From JACSRF01 sp964504445 (GTDB taxonomy: Bacteria; Chloroflexota; Anaerolineae; Promineifilales; Promineifilaceae): a stretch of 64,000 nucleotides of DNA. Positions 56,738-64,000 of the stretch are shown in pieces (within the stretch, counting starts at the first letter, position 1; each line of letters opens with the position of its first letter). Made by a program: the position numbers and the translations under genes. The notes under the pieces were generated by a model. That model was not told where the DNA came from. It searched no databases and saw nothing but the letters and a program-made list of their open reading frames with translations. The DNA lies in contig CAZDEO010000012.1 of assembly GCA_964504445.1 (NCBI GenBank), forward strand, positions 18,116 through 82,115, read 5' to 3'.

Positions 56738-57659
56738 AATAGTGTTGACGCTGGATTACCCCGGTGAGCGGCTAGACAAGGCGTTGACCAGGGCCATGCC
56801 CCAACTTTCGCGGATGCAGTGGCAGCGGTTGATTGAGGAGGGGATGGTGCGCTTAGGGGAACGGCCGTTGACCAAAGCCAGCCTGAAACTGGAAGGGGGA
56901 GAGCAAGTCACGGCCATCCTGCCCGAAGTGCAGCCCACCGACCTGCTGCCAGAAGACATCCCCCTGGATGTACGTTACGAAGACAGCGACATCCTTGTCA
57001 TCAACAAACCGGCGGGCATGGTGGTTCATCCGGGGACAGGACATTACACCGGCACGCTGGCCAACGCTGTGCTGCACCGCTGCCCTGACATTCAAGGTGT
57101 AGGTGGTGAAATGCGCCCCGGCATTGTCCATCGCCTGGATAAGCAAACCTCTGGCCTGATTGTCGTCGCCAAAAATGATCAAGCCCTCTGGTATGTGCAG
57201 AAGCAGTTTAAGAAGCGCACGGTTAAAAAAAAGTACCTGGCCCTGGTGGAGGGGCAGCTTCAACCACCGGCGGCGCTCATTGACGCCCCCATTGGCCGCG
57301 ATCCTACCCAGCGCAAAAAAATGGCGGTGATTCGCCCCAATACCAGCCATTCTCTCTACGGCCGTCCGGCCCAAACCCAGTACCGTACTCTGGCGGCTTA
57401 TGATGATTTCACCTATATTGAATGTGATTTGCTGACGGGGCGCACCCACCAGATTCGCGTACACATGGCGTACATCAAGCATCCGATAGTGGGAGACACC
57501 ATTTACGGCCGTCGCCAGCGCAAGTTTGACCTGTACCGCTACTTCCTGCACGCTGCCGAACTGACCCTGCAACGGCCGTCGGATGAGCAAGAGCTTACCC
57601 TCCAGGCCGAACTACCACCTGAACTACAAACCATTCTCAATTATTTAGACATGCAATAA
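56718..57659 (+). CDS. RluA/RluD-family pseudouridine synthase
   Basis: 313 residues. N-terminal S4 RNA-binding domain (GERLDKALTRAMPQLSRMQWQRLIEEGMVRLGERPL), then the catalytic domain with LVINKPAGMVVHPGTGH, the catalytic Asp in VHRLDKQTSGLIVVAK, and LLTGRTHQIRVHMAYIKHPIVGD. It is RluD-like in size and domain order and modifies 23S rRNA uridines. ATG 56718 lies within the end of lspA, a common lspA-rluD arrangement. It is convergent with the sensor kinase, 6 bp apart. Confidence 0.95.
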   Translation: MSGQPIEIVLTLDYPGERLDKALTRAMPQLSRMQWQRLIEEGMVRLGERPLTKASLKLEGGEQVTAILPEVQPTDLLPEDIPLDVRYEDSDILVINKPAGMVVHPGTGHYTGTLANAVLHRCPDIQGVGGEMRPGIVHRLDKQTSGLIVVAKNDQALWYVQKQFKKRTVKKKYLALVEGQLQPPAALIDAPIGRDPTQRKKMAVIRPNTSHSLYGRPAQTQYRTLAAYDDFTYIECDLLTGRTHQIRVHMAYIKHPIVGDTIYGRRQRKFDLYRYFLHAAELTLQRPSDEQELTLQAELPPELQTILNYLDMQ

Positions 57660-57665
57660 GTAAAA

Positions 57666-60600
57666 CTACGCCTTGCTATTGGGGGCAACCGGAATAGAAA
57701 GATAAAACGTACTGCCTTCCCCCATTTCACTCTGGCACCACACCCGGCCCCCGTGCTTCTCCGCAATAGACTTTACCAGGGCCAGCCCCAATCCAGAGCC
57801 ACTCTTTTTCTCGCTACCCCGTTGCTGCACCCGGTAAAACTTTTCAAACACGCGCATCTGCACCTCTTTCGGAATGCCTGGCCCCTGGTCTTTGACGCTA
57901 ATTACGACCTCGCCATTAATTTGCTCGGCGCGGAGAAGCATTTCACCACTGTTTTCAGCATATTTAATACCATTGTCCAGGTAGTTGGTAATGGCCTGGC
58001 GCAGCAATGCCGAATCGCCATATACGGGCGAAATGTTCTTGGGCACGTCCACTTGCAGCCGAATCCCATTGAGATGTGTATGCTGCCAATATTGTTCAGC
58101 GATATCGGTGAGCAACGGTGCTACCTCCACCCGCTCAAACATCATCTCTACGCCAGCCTCAATGCGCCCTAAGTCAAGGAGATCGTTGACCATTTGGGAC
58201 ATGCGGTCAATACCACCTAATATCTTCTCAATGTATTCTTTTTGGCGCTCGTTCAAATCTCCCATCATGGGCAGCATCGTCGTGTAGCCGCGCATAAAAG
58301 TCAACGGGCTGCGCAAGTCATGGGAAACGGTAGACACGAATTCCGATTTTAGTTGGTCTACTTCCTTGTAATGGGTGATGTCGGTTAGTACGGCAACGCG
58401 GCCCAGGGTTTGTTCATCATTGTTGATGATGGTTGAGGTATTGGCGTAGTAGGTGCGGTCCTTCACGGTGATCTCTTGTGCACTGGCTTCTAGATCATTA
58501 CCAGTGAGGGCTTTTACTAGGGGCTTGAAACGAATGACATCAGCCACAGGGCGTCCGATGACTTCATTGGTTTTCAGGTCAAAAACGCGTTCCATGGTGC
58601 GGTTAATGAGCAGTACCCGCTCGCTTTGGTCGGTAACAATGACCGGTTCGGTGGCGCTGGCCAGCACGGCTGCCAGCCTCCGCCAACCGCTGTCGGCTGT
58701 GGCATAGAGCCGGGCATTGTCCACCAGCAAGGAGGCCTGGCTGGCCAGCGTGCGCAGCAAATTTCGTTCGGAGGGGCTAATCCGGTGGGGTTTGCGGTAG
58801 CCTAACCACAAAACACCTTGTAACCGCTCTTGGGAATAGAGAGCAAAAGCAACCAGGGCGGGAACGGGCAGGGGAATATTTTCCGATAGGTTAAATTCCT
58901 GGCGAATTTGTTCGAGCGAAGCCAGGGTCAATTCTGTGCTGGTACGCATGCGCAGCGCAATCTGGCGGTCTAGGGTATCCATGGTGTGGGCGGCTGGACC
59001 TTCACCAAAAATAAGGGGTACGCCGCCGCTGGGGTTGAAGACAATAGCCCGTGCGCCGGCGGCGCCGGTGCCCCGCAGGACACCGCGCAGCAGGGCGGGC
59101 ATGCTGTGATTGATGTCCAGGCTAGAAGCCACGTCGTGGCTGACGCTGAGCAGCAGGGAAAGTTCGTCCAGGCGGTTTTTAAGGGAACGCTGCATGTGGG
59201 CAAAAGCCTGGTGTAGCTGGCCCAATTCATCATTGCGATGGGTGGTGGGTGTGGTACTGAAATTGTAGCTGCCGCCGGCCGCAATAGTTTTGGATGCTTG
59301 CAGGAGGTCTTCGATTGGTTGGGTGAGATTATGACCAAAGGAGCGGAGGCTGCCATAGAAAACGGCCGTTACCAACACCATGACCAACGCCAGTGGCAGG
59401 CCAATACTCAGGGACAGACGTAGTACCACAGCATAAGGCACGGTTATCACCGTCGTCCAGCCATGCAGGTTACCGCTGAGATAATAGACCAGTTCCCGCG
59501 CATTGGTGCTGCCTTGCCGCCCCTGGTAATTAATGCCCTGCATGGCTTCTGGGCTGCCCAGGCTGGCCAACTGATTGGGTGGATACCAGATTTTGTGCAG
59601 ACGGCTGCTGTCAGGGTGAGCGATAATGTACCCATCCTCATCCACCACAAAGCCGCGCCCCTGGCCTACGGTGCCTTGCAAGCCTACTATCAAACTGTTC
59701 AGTGAGAGTTCTGGGACGCGCCCCACCAGAACGGCCGTAGCCTGACCATTTTCACCCAAGACCGGTACCATAAAGCTCAGCACGTGCTCATCAGACACAT
59801 CTTGGGTTGTGGCAATGCCCGGTGCATTGGTGGACAGAACATTGGCAATCGCCGCCTGTTCCAGGTCTGTCAGATGAACCTCTTCACTATCGGCAGGGTA
59901 GAAGGCTGAAATGGTTTCATCAGCTTCAACCAGTAAAATACGTCGGTAGACCGGACTGGAACGAAACAATTGGCCTAAAGCTTTTTCGCTGGCGTCGGTA
60001 TCGCCACTGAGCAATGCTTCATCGGCGCTAAATTGCAGCAGCATGTTTTGCAGCCGGGCCTGGAAAGCAGGGATTTCTCTGGAAACAGTTTGCGCATCGT
60101 GAGCCATTTGGTTGACGACAAGCTGGGTGCTGTAGATGGTGGTCAGAATCAAGACCAGGGCTATGATTGCCAGGCTCATGACAGCCACATATCGCAAAAA
60201 GGTATTGAGTAGATAGCGGCGCAAACTGCTGCTTTCCGGTGAAGGACGAAGCGGAAGCTTAGGACGTAAATCTGGCGCAAACTGCAAGATGAGCGTGACA
60301 ACCATTCCCCCAATCAGCCCTTCCATTAACAGGGGCAGCAAGTTGGCGCGCGTAGTCGAAAGGCCCAGGTCCAAAGCTGCCAGGTTATTGGCAAAAGTGG
60401 CTTCTGTGCCGGCGAAGGCGCCAACACCAACTAGCAGCGCAACAACCCCCATGCTGAAGGTGCCGCCGACCACAGGATGCTGTAACAGGCGATGGTACCA
60501 GCCGGTGTAGTTTTGTTGGAGCCACTTATTGGCTAACAGTGCGGCAAACCCGTAGTGGAAGATGTCGAATAGTTGGTGGGTTTGGCCCAGGCTTTGGCCC

Positions 60601-60962
60601 AAACCGCTGAAGAGACCAGTGACCAGGGCTGCTGCCGGGTTGAGGACAGCCGCAGCGAAGATGAAGGGCACGGCCGTTAACAGCGTCAGGGTCGTTACCG
60701 GATTTTGCGCTACCCCCAATGGGGCAAGCTGCGCATCTGAAGCTATACGAATAGGAAACAACTGGCTGGCAACAAAGGCAGCTCCCCACAAGATAATAGC
60801 CCATCCCCACTGCGATTTTGTTTGCTGCCGAAAATGTTGACGATAGCGATAAAGGGTGATTGCCAGGGTAACACCATAACAGAGCAGAAGCATGTACCCC
60901 AATGGGCGACCTGGTAATCCTATCTCATAGCTGCCTGTTGCACCCCATACCTCAATAGGCAT
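57666..60962 (-). CDS. Large multidomain membrane sensor histidine kinase
   Basis: 1098 residues. An N-terminal set of about seven membrane helices (1-245) is followed by a membrane helix near 260 and an extracellular dCache-like region to about 500. Next come a helix and HAMP (GSLRSFGHNLTQPIEDLLQASKTIAAGGSY), a GAF domain (about 615-760), a PAS domain (ASATEPVIVTDQSERVLLINRTMERVF) and the kinase. The phosphoacceptor His is in EFVSTVSHDLRSPLTFMRGY; the ATPase boxes are NYLDNGIKYAE, VKDQGPGIPKE and GSGLGLALVKSIAEKHGG. The ligand is unknown, and no response regulator is adjacent. Confidence 0.94.
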   Translation of the reverse strand: MPIEVWGATGSYEIGLPGRPLGYMLLLCYGVTLAITLYRYRQHFRQQTKSQWGWAIILWGAAFVASQLFPIRIASDAQLAPLGVAQNPVTTLTLLTAVPFIFAAAVLNPAAALVTGLFSGLGQSLGQTHQLFDIFHYGFAALLANKWLQQNYTGWYHRLLQHPVVGGTFSMGVVALLVGVGAFAGTEATFANNLAALDLGLSTTRANLLPLLMEGLIGGMVVTLILQFAPDLRPKLPLRPSPESSSLRRYLLNTFLRYVAVMSLAIIALVLILTTIYSTQLVVNQMAHDAQTVSREIPAFQARLQNMLLQFSADEALLSGDTDASEKALGQLFRSSPVYRRILLVEADETISAFYPADSEEVHLTDLEQAAIANVLSTNAPGIATTQDVSDEHVLSFMVPVLGENGQATAVLVGRVPELSLNSLIVGLQGTVGQGRGFVVDEDGYIIAHPDSSRLHKIWYPPNQLASLGSPEAMQGINYQGRQGSTNARELVYYLSGNLHGWTTVITVPYAVVLRLSLSIGLPLALVMVLVTAVFYGSLRSFGHNLTQPIEDLLQASKTIAAGGSYNFSTTPTTHRNDELGQLHQAFAHMQRSLKNRLDELSLLLSVSHDVASSLDINHSMPALLRGVLRGTGAAGARAIVFNPSGGVPLIFGEGPAAHTMDTLDRQIALRMRTSTELTLASLEQIRQEFNLSENIPLPVPALVAFALYSQERLQGVLWLGYRKPHRISPSERNLLRTLASQASLLVDNARLYATADSGWRRLAAVLASATEPVIVTDQSERVLLINRTMERVFDLKTNEVIGRPVADVIRFKPLVKALTGNDLEASAQEITVKDRTYYANTSTIINNDEQTLGRVAVLTDITHYKEVDQLKSEFVSTVSHDLRSPLTFMRGYTTMLPMMGDLNERQKEYIEKILGGIDRMSQMVNDLLDLGRIEAGVEMMFERVEVAPLLTDIAEQYWQHTHLNGIRLQVDVPKNISPVYGDSALLRQAITNYLDNGIKYAENSGEMLLRAEQINGEVVISVKDQGPGIPKEVQMRVFEKFYRVQQRGSEKKSGSGLGLALVKSIAEKHGGRVWCQSEMGEGSTFYLSIPVAPNSKA

Positions 60963-61189
60963 TCCGTTATTTTCCTATCACACCTATTTGTAATCATGGT
61001 CGCCAACTACTTTACCATAACAAGTTTATTTTCTTGGAAAATTATAACATGGGCCCAAAACCAGGGCAATGCAGTGCCCAGACTAGCCGGGTCATTTGTC
61101 TTTTATGTCATTCTCATTTATGATTCCCCCACCCGAAAATCTGGCTGTTTTGCCTGTTCCGGCCCTTTGAAATAGAGCAACGCTGTTAC

Positions 61190-61789
61190 ATGAATGCAAA
61201 CCGCCGTACGTATCTCATTTTGTTGGGTATCATTTTGCTGACTATTCCCTGCTACTGTGTGGGTATTGCTGCTTTGCTGGCTGCTGATCGAACAGGCGGT
61301 GTTGCTGCACCCCCTACGCTACCTGCAGTCTTGTCTCCAACGCCAACGGTTGCTCCGGAATCTACCCAGCCCGCAGTAGCCACGTTTACGCCACCGGCTA
61401 CTGTAACTGCTGGGCCACCTACAGCAACTTTGCTGCCAACCCCCGGACAATTCCAGACCAATACACCCATACCGGCGACGCCTTCACCAACTTCCACCGA
61501 TACGCCAACAGCAACGTCAACCTCTACCTCGACCCCTACAGCCACAACCACGGGCACCGTTACCCCTTCTACCACCCCAACGCCAACCTTCACACCTACG
61601 GTTGCGGCAACAGCTACGGCTACGATAAGCCCATCATTTACACCCACTTTGCTGCCGACAGCCACACCTACACAAGAAGCCGAACCCTCTGCAACGGCGA
61701 CACAACTTCCGGCAACTCCTACACCTACAGAAGAGGCGCAGCCTACGGCAACGGCGACTTCGATGCCCACGGCTACGCCTGAACCCTAA
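61190..61789 (+). CDS. Thr/Pro-rich membrane-anchored protein
   Basis: 199 residues. N-terminal membrane segment (YLILLGIILLTIPCYCVGIAALL), then about 160 residues made almost wholly of Thr, Pro, Ala and Ser in TPT- and TAT-like units, with no folded domain. It looks like a cell-wall spanning or mucin-like stalk that may be glycosylated. It ends 12 bp before the first M42 peptidase, so it may be cotranscribed. A long open frame on the other strand (61252-61770) is a by-product of the repetitive codons. Confidence 0.75.
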   Translation: MNANRRTYLILLGIILLTIPCYCVGIAALLAADRTGGVAAPPTLPAVLSPTPTVAPESTQPAVATFTPPATVTAGPPTATLLPTPGQFQTNTPIPATPSPTSTDTPTATSTSTSTPTATTTGTVTPSTTPTPTFTPTVAATATATISPSFTPTLLPTATPTQEAEPSATATQLPATPTPTEEAQPTATATSMPTATPEP

Positions 61790-61801
61790 AAGAGGGAGAG
61801 A

Positions 61802-62896
61802 ATGAAAACATTTAAGATTTTAAGAACATTAAGCGAAACGCCTGGCCCTTCGGGGTTTGAACAAGAAGTTGCGGATGTCGTGACTGAATTGTGGCAACCA
61901 TATGTGGATGACCTGGAGCGCGACCGCGTAGGCAACTTGCTTGCCGTCAAGCGGGGCAGCGGCCCTGAACCGCGCCGCCGACTGCTGCTGGCGGCTCATA
62001 TGGATGAGATTGCCTTAATGGTAAAACGCATTGTTGGCCACAATGGGCAAGGCTTTTTGCGCGTAACCCCGGTGGGCGGGGTAGATATCCGCCATCTGTA
62101 TGGGCAGTTGGTGACGGTACACGGCCGTTCCCCCCTAAATGGCGTTTTGGGTAGCCTGCCTGCCGCCATGCTGCCCCCAGAGCGCAGCAAAAACGCCTTC
62201 GGCTTTGAAGACCTGGTGGTTGATGTTGGGCTGCCCCTGAGCGACCTAGAGGCGAAGGTCTCCATTGGGGACTTTGTTACTTTTCGCCAGCCGCTGCGCA
62301 AATTACAGGGCAAGCTAGCCACAGGCAAAGCTCTAGACAACCGGGCATCGGTAACGGCCGTTACCCTGGCCCTGGAATATCTGCAAACCCGCACCCACAC
62401 TTGGGACGTTGTTGCTGTGGCCACCTGCCAGGAAGAAACCCGCTTGCTCGGGGCCTACACCAGCGCCTTTTCCCAATATCCCGACGCCGCCATCGCCATT
62501 GACGTGGGTTTTGGCAAAGGACCAGGCGTAAACGGAGAAAACGCCTTCGATTTAGGTTCTGGGCCGGTGCTAGACATCGGCCCCAACGTCCATCCGGGCA
62601 TGTTCAAAGTCCTAAACGACGCTGCTGAAGCGCTGGAAATGTCGGTAAGCGTAGGCACGCACGCGCGCGGCAGCGGCACCGACGCCTATGGTTTGCAAAT
62701 AGCCCGCGCGGGCGTCCCCACCGGCCTCATTTCTATTCCCTTGCGCTACATGCACACCATGGTCGAGACCGCCCACCTGGCAGATATAGAGAGAAGCGGC
62801 CGATTAATGGGCGAATTTGCTGCTCGCCTCGATGATTCATTCCTGCAAAAATTGTCCGCCAGTATGATGGATGACGACGAAACGGAGTCGAAATGA
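61802..62896 (+). CDS. M42-family metallo-aminopeptidase (first copy)
   Basis: 364 residues of the tetrahedral aminopeptidase/FrvX-CelM family, cytosolic enzymes that trim peptides with two metals. Metal ligands and catalytic residues appear in LLLAAHMDEIALMVKRI, GKALDNRASVTAVTLALEYL, VATCQEETRLLGAYTSAF, IAIDVGFGKGPG and RYMHTMVETAHLADIERSGRL. RBS AGGGAGAG precedes the ATG. Its stop overlaps the start of the second copy (ATGA), so translation is coupled. Confidence 0.94.
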   Translation: MKTFKILRTLSETPGPSGFEQEVADVVTELWQPYVDDLERDRVGNLLAVKRGSGPEPRRRLLLAAHMDEIALMVKRIVGHNGQGFLRVTPVGGVDIRHLYGQLVTVHGRSPLNGVLGSLPAAMLPPERSKNAFGFEDLVVDVGLPLSDLEAKVSIGDFVTFRQPLRKLQGKLATGKALDNRASVTAVTLALEYLQTRTHTWDVVAVATCQEETRLLGAYTSAFSQYPDAAIAIDVGFGKGPGVNGENAFDLGSGPVLDIGPNVHPGMFKVLNDAAEALEMSVSVGTHARGSGTDAYGLQIARAGVPTGLISIPLRYMHTMVETAHLADIERSGRLMGEFAARLDDSFLQKLSASMMDDDETESK

Positions 62897-63930
62897 ACGA
62901 ACTACTCAAAAATCTAACCGAGGCCGTAGGCGTTTCTGGCGAGGAAAAAGAAATCCGCCACCTCATTCGCGAGCTGATTGCCGACCACGTAGACCAATGG
63001 CACGTTGACGCCCTGGGTAACCTGATCGCCACCAAAAAGGGCACAGGCGTTTCTGACCTGCGGGTGTTGGTAGATGCCCATATGGATGAAGTGGGCCTGA
63101 TGATTACCGAAATTGGTAGCGATGGCATGCTAAAGTTTGTGCCGGTAGGAGGATTTGACGATCGTGCTTTGTTAGGCAAAGTGGTGCAGGTTGGCCCCCG
63201 AAAGCTTACGGGGGTTATTGGCGCCAAGCCTGTTCACCTGCTCGAAGCCGGTCAATATGAAAGCGTGGTCAAAATTGATGCCATGCGCATTGACATTGGC
63301 GCCAAAAACAAGGAAGCGGCCAATGGCAAAGTGAAAGTAGGTGATCGGGCTGCTTTTGTTATGGAATATGAGGAGCTGGGACCAACGGCCGTAGCCAAAG
63401 CTTTCGACAACCGCGCCGGTTGTGCCGTCCTCATTGAGCTGCTGCGAGCCAAACCCTACCCCTTTGACCTGATTGCCAGCTTTACTGTGCAAGAAGAGGT
63501 GGGGTTACGCGGGGCAGAGGTTGCCGCATATGGCGTGCAGCCCGACGCCGCCCTGGTGCTAGAGTGCACCCCGGCGTATGACCTGCCCAACGAAAACGAC
63601 GTCAGCCCCAACGTAGCCTTGGGCAAGGGGCCGTCCATTTACGTCATGGACCGGGGCACCATTCAGGACCCGCGACTGGTGGCGCACATTACGCGTACGG
63701 CCGTTGCCCACAACATCCCCTACCAGCTTCGTCAACCCGGGGGCGGTGGCACCAACACTGCCCCCATCCAGCGGGCCGGCGCTGGCGTGCCCGCTGCCAC
63801 CATTGCCGTGCCCGGTCGTTACGCCCACACCCCCACCATGATGATCAATCTGGCAGATTACGCCAACGTGGTAAAACTGGCCGAAGCAGTGTTGCGCAGC
63901 TTGACGACCGATGTGGTGAAAAGAAATTAA
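62893..63930 (+). CDS. M42-family metallo-aminopeptidase (second copy)
   Basis: 345 residues, homologous to the preceding gene but clearly diverged. Motifs: VLVDAHMDEVGLMITEIG, AKAFDNRAGCAVLIELLRAK, FTVQEEVGLRGAEVAAYG, LVLECTPAYDLP and GRYAHTPTMMINLADYANVVKLAEAVL. The overlap of 4 bp with the first copy suggests a mixed complex or different residue preferences, as known for archaeal TET peptidases; that is an inference. The window ends 70 bp later. Confidence 0.94.
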   Translation: MNELLKNLTEAVGVSGEEKEIRHLIRELIADHVDQWHVDALGNLIATKKGTGVSDLRVLVDAHMDEVGLMITEIGSDGMLKFVPVGGFDDRALLGKVVQVGPRKLTGVIGAKPVHLLEAGQYESVVKIDAMRIDIGAKNKEAANGKVKVGDRAAFVMEYEELGPTAVAKAFDNRAGCAVLIELLRAKPYPFDLIASFTVQEEVGLRGAEVAAYGVQPDAALVLECTPAYDLPNENDVSPNVALGKGPSIYVMDRGTIQDPRLVAHITRTAVAHNIPYQLRQPGGGGTNTAPIQRAGAGVPAATIAVPGRYAHTPTMMINLADYANVVKLAEAVLRSLTTDVVKRN

Positions 63931-63952
63931 CAATGAATAATTAACAACTCGA

Positions 63953-63992
63953 GTTTAGACAAAGCCTAAACTGCGCTGGCTTCAGCGCCAGC
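63953..63992. repeat. Two adjacent short hairpins at the window end
   Basis: GTTTAG / CTAAAC (63953-63971) is followed by GCTGGC / GCCAGC (63975-63992), just after the second M42 gene. They may be a dispersed element or a weak terminator. Confidence 0.4.
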
Positions 63993-64000
63993 ACAAAAAT

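Noticed and set aside
61252..61770. 172-residue Val/Gly-rich frame antisense to the Thr/Pro-rich protein
   Set aside because: Repetitive Thr/Pro codons read backwards give Gly/Val without stops; there is no RBS and no family.

Overview
This looks like a chromosomal segment of a Chloroflexota bacterium, probably Anaerolineae-like. That placement is an inference from gene style: many short lipoproteins with an LxxC lipobox followed by Thr/Pro/Glu-rich linkers, a BTAD/NB-ARC/TPR regulator, a bifunctional homocysteine methyltransferase/MTHFR, a GG-reductase-family flavoprotein and tandem M42 peptidases. No rRNA or tRNA gene is present to confirm it. Base composition is moderately GC-rich, genes are densely packed, and no insertion sequence or prophage was seen.

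Layout. 1-1.7 kb: CRISPR adaptation genes cas1 (cut by the window edge), cas2 and cas4; no array lies inside the window. 1.8-9.1 kb: slipin, lipoprotein, metallo-hydrolase, aldo/keto reductase, acetyltransferase, cold-shock protein, flavoprotein reductase and low-molecular-weight phosphatase. 9.2-9.6 kb: RNase P RNA on the minus strand. 9.6-13.1 kb: an orphan FAD subunit of the xanthine dehydrogenase type and four small membrane proteins. 13.1-17.6 kb (minus): dynamin-like GTPase, HigBA toxin-antitoxin, UvrB. 17.9-19.7 kb: HU-like protein, thioesterase, tmRNA, stand-alone Lrp/AsnC sensor domain. 19.8-25 kb: aconitase, beta-lactamase-fold hydrolase, beta-propeller protein, lipoprotein. 25.2-26.5 kb: a lipoprotein fusing a DsbA-like thioredoxin domain to a cyclophilin, with an in-frame TGA exactly at the first cysteine of the redox motif and a hairpin after it, a strong selenoprotein candidate. 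26.7-35.2 kb: lipoprotein, glycoside hydrolase, EEP-family phosphatase/nuclease, glycosyltransferase, MoaA, LCP protein and homocysteine methyltransferase/MTHFR. 35.2-46.8 kb (minus): LamG surface protein, acyltransferase, NAD synthetase-like enzyme, AsnB, acyl-AMP ligase, acyl carrier protein and a SARP-like regulator, which together look like a biosynthetic cluster. 46.9-49 kb: lipoprotein and aspartate kinase. 49.2-55.3 kb: an iron island with ferric-iron binding protein and ATPase (no permease), DtxR-type regulator, FeoA, a FeoB split into two frames and a FeoC-like protein. 55.4-64 kb: methyltransferase, LspA, RluD-type pseudouridine synthase, large sensor kinase, Thr/Pro-rich protein and two overlapping M42 aminopeptidases.

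Two signals stand out. First, the Sec-type TGA in the DsbA-cyclophilin fusion. Second, the palindromic octamer ACGGCCGT occurs about 95 times by hand count, against one or two expected from base composition. It is spread through genes on both strands, like the HIP1 element of cyanobacteria. Many intergenic gaps also carry long, mostly perfect inverted repeats with unrelated sequences.
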